DNA of 64,000 nucleotides, taken from positions 1 to 64,000 of the forward strand of contig NZ_JAKOOW010000023.1 of NCBI RefSeq assembly GCF_022288825.1. The letters are read 5' to 3'. Source of the stretch: Kingella pumchi. GTDB taxonomy: Bacteria > Pseudomonadota > Gammaproteobacteria > Burkholderiales > Neisseriaceae. The notes beneath the pieces were generated by a model. The model did not search any database and was not told the DNA's origin. It was given only the letters and a program-made list of their open reading frames with translations. Below are positions 52,396 to 61,346 of this stretch, piece after piece; positions within the stretch are counted from its first letter, which is position 1; every line of letters starts with the position of its first letter. Made by a program: the position numbers and the translations under genes.

Positions 52396-53721
52396 CTATT
52401 CTGCGCTGCTGCCGCTTGGCTTTTTCTTGCGCGGCTTGCGGCGTCGGCGTTTGCCGGCCGGCGGGGCGTCTGCCGGTGCGTTTTGCACCATTTCGTTGCG
52501 CTCGTCTTCACCGGCGTGCTGAAAACGCGTCCACCACTCGGCCAGCGGGCGCAGGCTGTCGTCGTGCGCGGCCCGCAACAGCAGAAAATCGTAGGCGGCA
52601 CGAAAGCGCGGCTGCGCCAGCAGGCGGAAAGGGCGGCTGCCGCGGCAATAGGCAAACTGCGGCTGCAGCGCCCAGATTTCGCGCATGGTGGCGGCAAAGC
52701 GCTGCGGCACGCCCCAGCCTTTTTCGATGCTGTCGCGCACATCGCTGATGGCGGCATTCATGGCGGCGGCGGATTTGTGGGCGGCGGCGTTTTGTTTCAG
52801 CCGCCATTCCAGCTCCGGCCACAACACGGCCGCCAGCACGAAACCTACCGATACGGTTTTGCCTTCGCCCAAACGGCGGTCGGTTTGGCGCAGCGCATCG
52901 GCGGCAATATGGCTTTCAGGCTGCCCGCTGCTGTCGAGCATGGCGGTGAGAATCGGATGGATGTCGGCGGACACGCCAAGTTGCTTGAGCTGCACCAGGC
53001 AGCCGGCGGCATGGCCGGAAAACAGGATTTTCAGCAGTTCGTCAAACAGCCGCGCCACCGGCTCGCGCTGCAGCAGCACGGCGGCTTCGGCAATCGGCGC
53101 GGCGGTGGCGGCATCAACTTCGAAACCGAGTTTGCCCGACAGACGCACCGCCCGCAGAATGCGCACGGGGTCTTCCTGATAGCGCTCGGCGGCGTTGCCG
53201 ATCATCACCAGCCGCCGTGCGCGGATGTCGGCCAGACCGCCGCAGCGGTCGATGATTTCGCCGCGCTCGCAGTCGTAATACAGAGCGTTGCAGGTGAAAT
53301 CGCGGCGCAGGGCGTCCTGCTCGAGCGTGCCGTAGGCGTTGTCGTTCATAATCCGGCCGTGCTCGTTGCGCCGCACTTTGCCGCCACTGCGGAAAGTGCT
53401 GACTTCGATGGTTTCGGCACCGACCATCACATGAACGATTTGAAAGCGGCGGCCGATAATCCGGCTGCGGCGGAAGATTTTGCGCACTTCTTCGGGCGTG
53501 GCGTCGGTGGCGACGTCAAAATCTTTGGGCTCCATGCCCAACAGCAAATCGCGCACGGCTCCGCCGACCAGATAGCCCTGATAGCCGGCGCGATGCAGGC
53601 GTTTGAGCACCGATTCGGCGGCGGTGCCTTCGATATCGAGTGGGTAGGGGTAGCGTTCGCCGGTATTTTTGTTGTGTGGTTTGCGCTTGCTAAAAACGCT
53701 GTCCAACCATTTTTTCAGCAT
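52396..53721 (-). CDS. pcnB: Poly(A) polymerase I
   Basis: Adds 3' poly(A) tails that speed RNA decay. The 441-residue protein is a class II nucleotidyltransferase: GGAVRDLLLG at residues 53-62, the carboxylates in DFDVATDA (D67, D69), RIIGRRFQIVHV, and RRDFTCNALYYD, then EDPVRILRAVR. The C-terminal tail is basic (GKRRRRKPRKKKPSGSSAE), as in E. coli PcnB. CCA-adding enzyme is less likely given length and tail. Start at 53721 (MLKKWLDSVF). Confidence 0.93.
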   Translation of the reverse strand: MLKKWLDSVFSKRKPHNKNTGERYPYPLDIEGTAAESVLKRLHRAGYQGYLVGGAVRDLLLGMEPKDFDVATDATPEEVRKIFRRSRIIGRRFQIVHVMVGAETIEVSTFRSGGKVRRNEHGRIMNDNAYGTLEQDALRRDFTCNALYYDCERGEIIDRCGGLADIRARRLVMIGNAAERYQEDPVRILRAVRLSGKLGFEVDAATAAPIAEAAVLLQREPVARLFDELLKILFSGHAAGCLVQLKQLGVSADIHPILTAMLDSSGQPESHIAADALRQTDRRLGEGKTVSVGFVLAAVLWPELEWRLKQNAAAHKSAAAMNAAISDVRDSIEKGWGVPQRFAATMREIWALQPQFAYCRGSRPFRLLAQPRFRAAYDFLLLRAAHDDSLRPLAEWWTRFQHAGEDERNEMVQNAPADAPPAGKRRRRKPRKKKPSGSSAE

Positions 53722-53855
53722 GGCGTATTTCTCAGGCAGCCTGAAATTCGCTTGCGAATCCAGACGCAACAGGACTGCCGGACAAAGCGCGGCAGCCGTC
53801 ATAACGAATTGGCGGCATCATCGCCGCGTAAAACGGGCAAGATATACAAAACCAA

Positions 53856-53881
53856 AGCCGAATACCCAAAAGTATTCGGCT
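53856..53881 (-). terminator. Terminator after the small lipoprotein gene
   Basis: A 10-base stem, AGCCGAATAC (53856-53865) with GTATTCGGCT (53872-53881). On the minus strand it is followed by TTGGTTTTG. Not DUS-derived. Confidence 0.75.
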
Positions 53882-53908
53882 CCGGTAACAGCAGATAACT
53901 GCGGCAGC

Positions 53909-54208
53909 TTATTTAGCGGCAGAAGCAACTTCGGAAGCAGCGGCTTTAGCAGCAGAAGCAGTTTCTTGAACGGCTTCTTTTGCTTCGGTTTTTACTTCTT
54001 CAACAGCTTCTTTGGCATCGGCTTTTACTTCAGAAGCAGTAGCGGCAGCTTCGCTGGCCATTGCACCGGCAGCAGATGCTGCAGAAGCCATTTCGCTGCT
54101 TACTTGGGAAGCGGCGGCAGAAGCGGCATTTTCAGCAGCTTTCTGAGCATCGTTACAAGCGGCAACGAACAGAGTCAACAATGCGGCAGCGATCAGAGAT
54201 TTTTTCAT
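53909..54208 (-). CDS. Small Ala/Glu-rich helical lipoprotein
   Basis: A 99-residue product: lipoprotein signal MKKSLIAAALLTLFVAAC (Cys18), then an almost pure Ala/Ser/Glu/Lys helix with heptad-like repeats (ASEVKADAKEAVEEVKTEAKEAVQETASAAKAA in part). Likely an abundant outer-membrane-attached coiled coil, loosely like Lpp, but without the C-terminal Lys motif. Own ribosome binding site (AAGG) and terminator. It is divergent from slyD across a 356-base AT-rich gap. Confidence 0.78.
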   Translation of the reverse strand: MKKSLIAAALLTLFVAACNDAQKAAENAASAAASQVSSEMASAASAAGAMASEAAATASEVKADAKEAVEEVKTEAKEAVQETASAAKAAASEVASAAK

Positions 54209-54489
54209 TTTTAACAACCTTAGTAAAACAATAAAAACAAGTAAAAAAGCGAGCTGACCTTGAGAAGGAATCTTCCTAAAGACGCCCGTTTGGTTTTGCA
54301 ACGGGGCGTATTGTGCCTGAATTTGCGCAAATTGGCAATATGACGGAAAACGGCAGTAAATTAAAAACCCGCCCACATATTCGCAAATAAATTAAGCCGA
54401 TATTTTGTTTGTGTATTTATTTGTCAAAACGTCAATTCCTCGTTGCATTCACGCAACAAGACGATAAATTTGCCCCGCCGCCATTGTGC

Positions 54490-54495
54490 TATACT
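54490..54495 (+). promoter_or_regulatory. Extended -10 for slyD
   Basis: TGC-TATACT followed by CACGCCCC, 70 bases before the start. On the other strand TTGACA (54422-54427) could serve the lipoprotein gene. Otherwise the 54209-54564 gap shows nothing more. Confidence 0.5.
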
Positions 54496-54564
54496 CACGC
54501 CCCGCAAAAGATGGCCATTCCACGAAATCCGCAACCGTCCCATCCCAACTTAAAAGGAAACAGA

Positions 54565-55041
54565 ATGATTAAGAAAAACTCCGTAGTCGGCCTGCATTAC
54601 AAAATGTACGATGCCGACAACAACCTGCTTGACGAAACCACCGAACCGATGGTGTATCTGCACGGCGGCTACGACGGCATTTTCCCGCTGGTGGAAGAAG
54701 CGCTGCACGAAAAAAACATCGGCGATACCGTTGATGTGCTGATGCAGCCTGAAGACGCTTTCGGCGAACAAGATCCCGAGCTGGTGCGCATTGAAGATGT
54801 GAAAGTCTTTCCGGTGGAAGTCGAGCCGGGCATGATGTTTGAAGCCGACGACCCGCAGCACGGCGTCGTTATCTACCGGGTAACCGATGTTGCCGACGGC
54901 AAAGCGGTGGTGGACGGCAACCACCCGCTGGCGGGGATGAAAATCCGCTTCCAAGGCACTGTCGAGAGCATTCGCGAAGCCAATGCCGAAGAAATCGCCC
55001 ACGGCCATGCCCACGGCGCGCACGGACATCACCATCATTAA
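54565..55041 (+). CDS. slyD: FKBP-type peptidyl-prolyl isomerase SlyD
   Basis: Cytoplasmic prolyl isomerase/chaperone that also binds nickel. The 158-residue protein has the FKBP part (VVGLHYKMYDADNNLLDETTEPMVYLHGGYDGIFPLVEEAL), the inserted-flap domain, FQGTVESIREAN, and a metal-binding His-rich tail (HGHAHGAHGHHHH). The start ATG has AAAGGAAACAGA upstream. The upstream in-frame extension crosses the promoter and is rejected. Confidence 0.95.
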   Translation: MIKKNSVVGLHYKMYDADNNLLDETTEPMVYLHGGYDGIFPLVEEALHEKNIGDTVDVLMQPEDAFGEQDPELVRIEDVKVFPVEVEPGMMFEADDPQHGVVIYRVTDVADGKAVVDGNHPLAGMKIRFQGTVESIREANAEEIAHGHAHGAHGHHHH

Positions 55042-55059
55042 ACTGCCGAGTTGAAAACA

Positions 55060-55097
55060 AAACGGGTAATGCACTGGCTGCATTACCCGTTTTTTAT
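55060..55097 (+). terminator. Rho-independent terminator after slyD
   Basis: A 14-base stem, AAACGGGTAATGCA (55060-55073) with TGCATTACCCGTTT (55079-55092), loop of 5, then TTTTT. Confidence 0.9.
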
Positions 55098-55130
55098 CGC
55101 AGCATTACGCCGAAATGCCATACATAAAAA

Positions 55131-55169
55131 GTTTTCAGGCTGCCTGAATAATACAGGCAGCCTGAAAAC
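55131..55169 (-). terminator. DUS inverted pair after ccoP
   Basis: A 16-base stem (55131-55146 with 55154-55169). Read leftward from ccoP it is followed by TTTTTATG. Confidence 0.75.
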
Positions 55170-55188
55170 CGGTTTGCGGCCAAATGGC

Positions 55189-56151
55189 TTATTTGCTGCC
55201 GACGGCGTTTTTGGTGTCGGTCGGCAAAGCCTTGCCTTTGGGATGGGATTTGCCCCACACATAGGCGGTCAGGATGTGGATTTTTTCGTCGGTCAAAAAG
55301 CCTTCCCATGCCGGCATCTGGTTGTGGCGACCGCCGGTAATGGTTTCGATAATGGCTTTTTCGCTGCCGCCCCACAGCCAAGTGTTGTCGGTCAGGTTCG
55401 GTGCCATGCCCTGGTTGCCCTGGCCTTTGTCGCCATGGCAGACCGCGCAGTTGGCGGCAAAAGTTGCCTGGCCGCGGGCGGCACGCTCTTCGTTATGTTG
55501 CTTGCCGGAGAGCGACATCACATAGTTGGCCACGTCTTTCACGCCTTCTTCACCGAATTTCGGACCCCAAGCAGCCATCACGCCGGTACGGCCTTTGGAG
55601 ATGGTTTCGTGGATTTTCTCTGGCGTACCGCCCCACAGCCAGTCGGAGTCGGTCAGGTTGGGGAAGCCACGCCGACCCTCGGCATCGGAGCCGTGGCATT
55701 GGATACAGTAGGTGGCAAACAGGTTTTGGCCGATTTTCATCGCTTCCGGATTCTTGGCGACGTCTTCGACTTTCATCTGCGCAAACTTCTTATATATCTT
55801 GCCGTATTGCGCTTCGGCAGCCTGAACTTCCTTGCGGTAGGCATTGCGGCTGGTCCAGTGTTCGCCGCCGAAGGAGATGCCTTTGTAATCGCCCATGCCA
55901 GGATAGACGATCAGATATGCGATACCAAATACAATGGTACAAATAAACATCCAAAACCACCACTTGGGCAGGGGGTTGTTGTATTCCTCAATACCGTCCC
56001 AAGAATGACCCATGGTTTTGACTTCTTCGCCTTTGGGCGGGGCTTTGACTTTGTTTTGCGACAGCAGCAGCCATATGATGCCGATAAAGCTGGCAACGAC
56101 TATTGCGATAATGTAGTAATGCCAAAATCGGCTGGTGAATTGTGATTCCAT
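55189..56151 (-). CDS. ccoP: cbb3-type cytochrome c oxidase subunit CcoP
   Basis: Di-haem c subunit that brings electrons to the cbb3 oxidase. The 320-residue protein has two membrane segments (residues 12-31 and 64-83), haem-binding CIQCH at 149-153 and CAVCH at 235-239, and the Met ligands in VMAAWG and QMPAWEG. There is no third CxxCH, unlike the tri-haem CcoP of N. gonorrhoeae. The ATG overlaps the ccoQ stop (TAATG). Last gene of ccoNOQP. Confidence 0.95.
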   Translation of the reverse strand: MESQFTSRFWHYYIIAIVVASFIGIIWLLLSQNKVKAPPKGEEVKTMGHSWDGIEEYNNPLPKWWFWMFICTIVFGIAYLIVYPGMGDYKGISFGGEHWTSRNAYRKEVQAAEAQYGKIYKKFAQMKVEDVAKNPEAMKIGQNLFATYCIQCHGSDAEGRRGFPNLTDSDWLWGGTPEKIHETISKGRTGVMAAWGPKFGEEGVKDVANYVMSLSGKQHNEERAARGQATFAANCAVCHGDKGQGNQGMAPNLTDNTWLWGGSEKAIIETITGGRHNQMPAWEGFLTDEKIHILTAYVWGKSHPKGKALPTDTKNAVGSK

Positions 56152-56360
56152 TATTTTGCTCCGTGCCCATGTTCTGACTGGACATCATCTTGTTTTTTGG
56201 TTTGTGTTTGCTCGTCAGGCGTATCGGGGTCATCCACGATGCTGTTGGCCGCTTCGTCGTAATTGGCTTTGTTGCGCTTGTTCATCACGACATAAACCAC
56301 CAGGGCAAAGCTGATCGATACCCACAAGGTAAACAAGATGCGTACCCCATTCAGATCCAT
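56151..56360 (-). CDS. ccoQ: cbb3-type cytochrome oxidase component CcoQ
   Basis: A 69-residue single-span membrane protein (ILFTLWVSISFALVVYVVM) with a charged cytoplasmic tail, in the standard CcoQ place between ccoO and ccoP. CcoQ stabilises the oxidase complex. The tail is longer and more acidic than usual and ends HGHGAK. Confidence 0.88.
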   Translation of the reverse strand: MDLNGVRILFTLWVSISFALVVYVVMNKRNKANYDEAANSIVDDPDTPDEQTQTKKQDDVQSEHGHGAK

Positions 56361-56366
56361 AGTGTT

Positions 56367-56978
56367 TTACCTTGTGTTTTTCAGCGCCAGACCCAAGCCC
56401 TGCAGATAGGCAACCACCGCATCCAGCTCGGATTTATTTTTCAACTCTTCCGGTGCTTTTTCAATTTCTTCGTCGGTGTAGGGGGTACCGGCACGCTGTT
56501 GGGCTTTCAGGTTGCTGACCGTCGCTTCGATATCGACCTTATTGCGCGCAAGCCACGGGAATGCGGGCATATTGGACTCGGGTTCGACTTCGCGCGGGTT
56601 GATCAGGTGGATGCGGTGCCATTCGTCGGAATAACGGCCGCCCACGCGCGCCAAATCAGGGCCGGTACGTTTGGAACCCCATTGGAAGGGGCGGTCGTAC
56701 ACCGATTCGCCGGCCACCGAATAGTGGCCGTAGCGTTCGGTTTCGGCGCGGAAGGGGCGAATCATCTGCGAGTGGCAGTTGTAGCAGCCTTCACGGATAT
56801 AGATGTCGCGCCCGGCCGACTGCAGCGCGGTATAGGGTTTGACCCCTTTGGTCGGCGTGATCACTTCTTTGGTGAAAAACAGCGGGACGACTTCAACCAA
56901 CAAGCCGATACTGATCACGATAAAGGTAAACACGATCAGGAAACCGACTTTCTCTTCAACCAATGCTTGTAATTTCAT
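56367..56978 (-). CDS. ccoO: cbb3-type cytochrome c oxidase subunit CcoO
   Basis: Mono-haem c membrane subunit. The 203-residue protein has an N-terminal anchor (FLIVFTFIVISIGLLVEVVPLFF), GRDIYIREGCYNCHSQMIRPF with CYNCH at 65-69, RTGPDLARVGGRYSDEWHRIHL, and the axial Met in SNMPAFPWL. It starts 21 bases after ccoN. Confidence 0.95.
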   Translation of the reverse strand: MKLQALVEEKVGFLIVFTFIVISIGLLVEVVPLFFTKEVITPTKGVKPYTALQSAGRDIYIREGCYNCHSQMIRPFRAETERYGHYSVAGESVYDRPFQWGSKRTGPDLARVGGRYSDEWHRIHLINPREVEPESNMPAFPWLARNKVDIEATVSNLKAQQRAGTPYTDEEIEKAPEELKNKSELDAVVAYLQGLGLALKNTR

Positions 56979-56999
56979 TTTGGTAGCCTGTTAGTATTA

Positions 57000-58433
57000 T
57001 TAATGGTGCTGTGTTTGTGCGAGCGCGGGGATTTCGGCATCGACCGGTTTGCCCTGCATAATGGTGCGGTACATATTGTAGGCCATCAGTACCATGCCGC
57101 TCAGATACAGTACGCCGCCGAGGAAACGGATAACGTAGTAGGGCTTGGAGCGGCTGACCGAAGCGATAAACGCATGAGTCAGCGTGCCGTCGGCGTTGAG
57201 CTGGCTCCACAACAGACCCTGCATCACACCGGCAATCCACATCGAAGAGATATAGAACACCACGCCAATGGTGGCGATCCAGAAGTGAGCGTCGATCAGT
57301 TTCACGCTGTACATTTCCTTACGGCCGAACAAGCGCGGAATCAGGTAGTAGATCGAACCGATGGTAACGAAGCCCACCCAGCCCAGCGCGCCGGAGTGCA
57401 CGTGGCCGACCGTCCAGTCGGTGTAATGGCTCAACGCATTGACCGCTTTGATCGACATCATCGGGCCTTCGAAAGTGGACATGCCGTAGAAAGACAGCGA
57501 CACCACCAGGAATTTCAGAATCGGGTCGGTACGCAGTTTGTCCCAGGCGCCGGAGAGCGTCATGATGCCGTTAATCATGCCGCCCCAAGAGGGTGCGAAC
57601 AGAATCAGCGACAGCACCATACCCAGCGACTGCGTCCAATCCGGCAGCGCGGTGTAGTGAAGATGGTGGGGGCCCGCCCACATATAGGTGAAAATCAGCG
57701 CCCAGAAGTGCACCACCGACAAACGGTAGGAGTAAACCGGACGGCCGGCCTGCTTGGGAACGAAGTAGTACATCATGCCCAAGAACGCCGCGGTCAGGAA
57801 AAAGCCCACCGCATTGTGGCCGTACCACCACTGCACCATCGCGTCGATGGCACCGTAGTAAACGGGGTAAGACTTCATCGGTGAAGCGGGGATGCTGAGA
57901 TTGTTGACGATATGCAGCAGCGCAATCGCAAGAATGTAGCCGCCGTAGAACCAGTTGGCCACATAAATGTGTTTTACCTTGCGCTTAGCGATGGTGCCGA
58001 AGAACACGATGGCGTAGGCGATCCACACCGCCGCGATCAGGATGTCGATCGGCCATTCCAGCTCGGCATATTCTTTGGCCTGGGTGTAGCCCAGCGGCAG
58101 GGTAATCGCCGCCAGCACAATCACCAGCTGCCAGCCCCAGAAAGTAAAGGCCGGCAGCCAGCCGCCGAACAGGCGAGTGTTACAGGTGCGCTGCACCACA
58201 TAGTAAGACGTTGCGAAAAGGCCGCTGCCGCCAAACGCGAAAATCACCGCGTTGGTATGCAGCGGACGGATGCGCCCGAAGTGGAACCACGGACCGACGT
58301 TGGACAAATCCAACTCCGGCCAGCGCAGCTGGGCGGCGGCAATCACCCCCACCAGCATGCCGACGATGCCCCAAATCACGGTCATCACGGTAAACTGGCG
58401 CACCACTTTATAGTTGTAGGTTTGCGTTTCCAT
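57000..58433 (-). CDS. ccoN: cbb3-type cytochrome c oxidase subunit CcoN
   Basis: Catalytic haem-copper subunit reducing O2 with high affinity. The 477-residue protein has 12 membrane spans and the metal ligands in FGRIRPLHTNAVIFAFGGSG, WWYGHNAVGFFLTAAFLGMMYYFVPK (with the conserved Tyr nearby), WAGPHHLHYTALPDW, and HYTDWTVGHVHSGALGWVG. First gene of the operon. An AT-rich palindrome lies upstream. The first residues are METQTYNYKVVRQF. Confidence 0.96.
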   Translation of the reverse strand: METQTYNYKVVRQFTVMTVIWGIVGMLVGVIAAAQLRWPELDLSNVGPWFHFGRIRPLHTNAVIFAFGGSGLFATSYYVVQRTCNTRLFGGWLPAFTFWGWQLVIVLAAITLPLGYTQAKEYAELEWPIDILIAAVWIAYAIVFFGTIAKRKVKHIYVANWFYGGYILAIALLHIVNNLSIPASPMKSYPVYYGAIDAMVQWWYGHNAVGFFLTAAFLGMMYYFVPKQAGRPVYSYRLSVVHFWALIFTYMWAGPHHLHYTALPDWTQSLGMVLSLILFAPSWGGMINGIMTLSGAWDKLRTDPILKFLVVSLSFYGMSTFEGPMMSIKAVNALSHYTDWTVGHVHSGALGWVGFVTIGSIYYLIPRLFGRKEMYSVKLIDAHFWIATIGVVFYISSMWIAGVMQGLLWSQLNADGTLTHAFIASVSRSKPYYVIRFLGGVLYLSGMVLMAYNMYRTIMQGKPVDAEIPALAQTQHH

Positions 58434-58517
58434 TGTTCAAAGTCTCCATAAATACCGCCGCAACGCGAGCCGCCTGCAGGCAGCCTGAAACCTGTTACGT
58501 TACCGACGGTTTTACTG

Positions 58518-58535
58518 TGTAAATATTTTTTTACA
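58518..58535. promoter_or_regulatory. AT-rich palindrome upstream of ccoN
   Basis: TGTAAA (58518-58523) and TTTACA (58530-58535), 6 bases apart, about 85 bases before ccoN. It could be a regulator site, but it does not match the FNR consensus TTGAT-N4-ATCAA. Confidence 0.25.
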
Positions 58536-58724
58536 TGTGTGGTCAATCCAACTTGGTATTTTAAAGCAAAACCGCCTTTCCCACCAAACAGAATAATGGT
58601 AAAACACACATCTTTTCCGCAGGCATATGCGGCTTTTGCTGAATGTTGCCGGCTTATCCGCTTTTCAAAAAAGCGGTTTTAACACAATTCGAATAACCAA
58701 ACCAAACAAATTTTAACACTTCTT

Positions 58725-60485
58725 ATGATTCGTTACACCGTCTCTCCGCTGCCCGCAAGCCACCAATGGCAGGTATGCCTGACTTTCAGGCAGCCTGAAA
58801 ACGCCACGCAAACGCTCGCGCTGGCCAACTGGACGCCCGGCAGCTACATGATCCGCGACTTTAGCCGCCACATCACCGCCATCCGCGCCGAGTGCGACGG
58901 CCGTCCCGCCGCGCTGGTGCAAACCGCCAAAAACCGCTGGCAAACGCCGGCCCAGGCCGGGCAGTACAGCATTTTCTATACCGTTTACGCCAACGATATG
59001 TCCGTGCGCGCTTCCCTGCTCGATACCGACCGCGGCTTTATCGACGGCGCCTGCCTATTTCTCAGTCTGCCCGATTGCCACAACCAGACGCACCAGGTCA
59101 GCTTTGAAAAGCTGCCTGAAAACTGGCAGATCGCCACCACTTTGACGCAAACAGCCGCGCAAACCTTTCAGGCTGCCTCCTACGGCGAATTAATCGACCA
59201 CCCTTTCGAGCTGGGTGCCGCCATCGAAATCCTTGAATTTTCCGCCCGCAGCATTCCCCACCGCATCGCCATTAGCGGCATTTATCCCGATTTCGACCGC
59301 AGCCGCCTGATTGAAGACAGCCGCAAAATCTGCGAAACCGCGCTCTCCATCTTCCCGCAACAGGCGCCCTTTGGCGAATATCTGTTCTTGCTGCACGTTG
59401 GCGACCAAATCTACGGCGGTCTCGAACACCGCAGCAGCACCGCCCTGCACATCGACCGCCACAGCCTGCCCGCCTACGGCCTGGGCGAAGCCGACCGCGG
59501 CTATACCGAGCTGCTCGGCCTGATTTCCCACGAATACTTCCACGCCTGGAACGTCAAATCCGTCAAACCCGCCGCCTTCGAGCCCTACGATTTGGAGCAG
59601 GAAAGCTACACCGAGCAGCTATGGGCGTTTGAAGGCATCACCGCCTATTACGACGACCTGATTCTCGCCCGCAGCGGCGTTATCAGCCCCGCCGCCTATC
59701 TCAACCTGCTCGCCCGCACCCTCAGCCACTGCCGCCAGCTGCCCGGCAGCCGCGTGCAGACGCTGGCCGAATCCAGCTTCGCCGCCTGGCACAAATTCTA
59801 CAAAGCCGACGAAAATAGCCCCAACGCCATCGTCAGCTACTACCAGCAAGGCTCGCTGGCTGCCCTGTGCCTAGACCAACTCATCCGCCGCAACAGCGAC
59901 AACAGCCAAAGCCTGGACACCGTGATGCGCGGCCTTTACCAAGACTGGCTCGACAGCCGCAGCGGCATCACCGAAGGCAGCTGGCAGCGGCGCGCGCAGG
60001 AAATCCTCGGCCAAGACCTCGCCGGCTTTTTTCAGGCTGCCCTGTACAGCACCGCCGAGCTGCCACTGGTCGAAGCGCTGCGCCATATCGGCGTTGAGTT
60101 GCGCTGGCAGCCTGAAAAATCCGGCAGCAAAGGCGGCGTGGTCGAAAACTTCCCCGCCGCAGCCGAGCCGGCGGCCGAACTGGGCTGCCGTTTCAAACAG
60201 CAAGACGGCCACGCCCTGATTACCCACGTGCTCAACGGCAGCGCCGCCGAGCGCAGCGGTCTGATGCCGCAGGACAAAATCATCGCCGTTGACGGCTACG
60301 CCTGCCGCGATTTCGACCACCAGGCCGCCGATATAGCCGGTAAGCGCCACCGCCTGCACTTTTTCCGCCACGGCGTGCTGCGCGAAACCGACATCGTCCC
60401 CCAAGCCGCCGCCGCCCAAACCGCCTACCTGAAAATCAGCGACCTCGCCGCTCTCGAAAGCTGGCTCGCCGCCCAAGCAGCCTGA
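58725..60485 (+). CDS. M61 family metallopeptidase with PDZ domain
   Basis: A 586-residue protein of the glycyl-aminopeptidase-like M61 family. It has WTPGSYMIRDFSRHI near the N-terminus, GGLEHRSS near 231-238, the zinc motif HEYFH at 269-273, the third ligand region QLWAFEGITAYYDD with E303, and a C-terminal PDZ domain (SGLMPQDKIIAVDGY). There is no signal peptide, so it is probably cytoplasmic. Substrate unknown. In-frame DUS copies encode FRQPEN, FQAA twice and WQPEK, and a DUS supplies the stop (QAA then TGA). Confidence 0.9.
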   Translation: MIRYTVSPLPASHQWQVCLTFRQPENATQTLALANWTPGSYMIRDFSRHITAIRAECDGRPAALVQTAKNRWQTPAQAGQYSIFYTVYANDMSVRASLLDTDRGFIDGACLFLSLPDCHNQTHQVSFEKLPENWQIATTLTQTAAQTFQAASYGELIDHPFELGAAIEILEFSARSIPHRIAISGIYPDFDRSRLIEDSRKICETALSIFPQQAPFGEYLFLLHVGDQIYGGLEHRSSTALHIDRHSLPAYGLGEADRGYTELLGLISHEYFHAWNVKSVKPAAFEPYDLEQESYTEQLWAFEGITAYYDDLILARSGVISPAAYLNLLARTLSHCRQLPGSRVQTLAESSFAAWHKFYKADENSPNAIVSYYQQGSLAALCLDQLIRRNSDNSQSLDTVMRGLYQDWLDSRSGITEGSWQRRAQEILGQDLAGFFQAALYSTAELPLVEALRHIGVELRWQPEKSGSKGGVVENFPAAAEPAAELGCRFKQQDGHALITHVLNGSAAERSGLMPQDKIIAVDGYACRDFDHQAADIAGKRHRLHFFRHGVLRETDIVPQAAAAQTAYLKISDLAALESWLAAQAA

Positions 60486-60606
60486 AACCGCAGCATTTAA
60501 TACCGCAGCGGCAAAGGCAGCCTGAAAACCCCGTCCACCCGCAACCCGCCCCACGGCAAAGCAGCCTGAAAACCTTTCAGGCTGCCTTTTGCACCGAAAG
60601 AAACGC

Positions 60607-61266
60607 ATGAAACCCCTGCTCCGCCTGCTGCTGCCGCTCGCCCTGCTCGCCGCCCTTGCCGGCTGCGAAGGCGCGCTGAGCCAAGATTTGTCCGACGACG
60701 CCTCGGCAGCCGCAGCCGCTTCCGCCGCCGTCGAAGCGCAATCCGCAGAACGGCCGCTGCCGCAGCTGCCGGCCGCGCAAAGCGGCAACCTGCTGCTTGA
60801 TGCCGCCGCCCTTGCCGACGCCCAGCAGCGGCTGTCCGAACAGCTTGGCCGGCCAGCCGAACAAATCCTGATAACCGGCAGCATCGACTTTTACGACGGC
60901 GACGAGCCGCGCATCGAAATCGACCTGGTTGCACCCGACGACGCCCTGCGCAGCGAACACTACATCTACCGTAGCGGCCTGTGGCAGCGCAGCGAAACCG
61001 ACATCCTGCCGCCCGAGCGCAAAAAGCCGCTGCCCGCCGAAGCGCTGTCGTCCGTGCGCTTTGACCAAGCTGCCGAGCTGGCGCAGGCATGGGCAGCCAA
61101 AGCCGCCGGTGTACATGCCGTGGTCCGCGAGCCCTATTATCTGTCGCTGATGCCGCTGGCCGACGGCAGCCGCTTCTGGCACAGCGCCACCATCGAAACC
61201 CGCCGCGGCCAGTATTACCTGAGCTTCCGCCGCGACGGCAGCGTATGGGAATTCAAAAAACTGTAA
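60607..61266 (+). CDS. Hypothetical lipoprotein
   Basis: A 219-residue protein with a lipoprotein signal (LAALAGC, Cys20), an Ala-rich linker, then a globular part with QILITGSIDFYDGDEPRIEIDLV and a C-terminal RGQYYLSFRRDGSVWEFKKL. The two halves look like repeats of a small alpha/beta domain in periplasmic proteins of unknown role. An in-frame TTG at 60589 is possible but would lengthen the signal needlessly. DUS pairs on both sides. Confidence 0.78.
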   Translation: MKPLLRLLLPLALLAALAGCEGALSQDLSDDASAAAAASAAVEAQSAERPLPQLPAAQSGNLLLDAAALADAQQRLSEQLGRPAEQILITGSIDFYDGDEPRIEIDLVAPDDALRSEHYIYRSGLWQRSETDILPPERKKPLPAEALSSVRFDQAAELAQAWAAKAAGVHAVVREPYYLSLMPLADGSRFWHSATIETRRGQYYLSFRRDGSVWEFKKL

Positions 61267-61346
61267 ACCCGCGCCGTTTCAGGCAGCCTGAAAGCCGCCG
61301 TCTGTCTTTTCAGGCTGCCTGAAACCCTTTTCAAGAAAGCCCGAGC

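Noticed and set aside
54409..54564. N-terminal extension of SlyD
   Set aside because: The in-frame upstream part crosses the likely promoter and lacks family similarity; the ATG at 54565 has a proper ribosome binding site.
58518..58535. FNR box upstream of ccoN
   Set aside because: The palindrome TGTAAA-N6-TTTACA does not match TTGAT-N4-ATCAA; kept only as a low-confidence palindrome.
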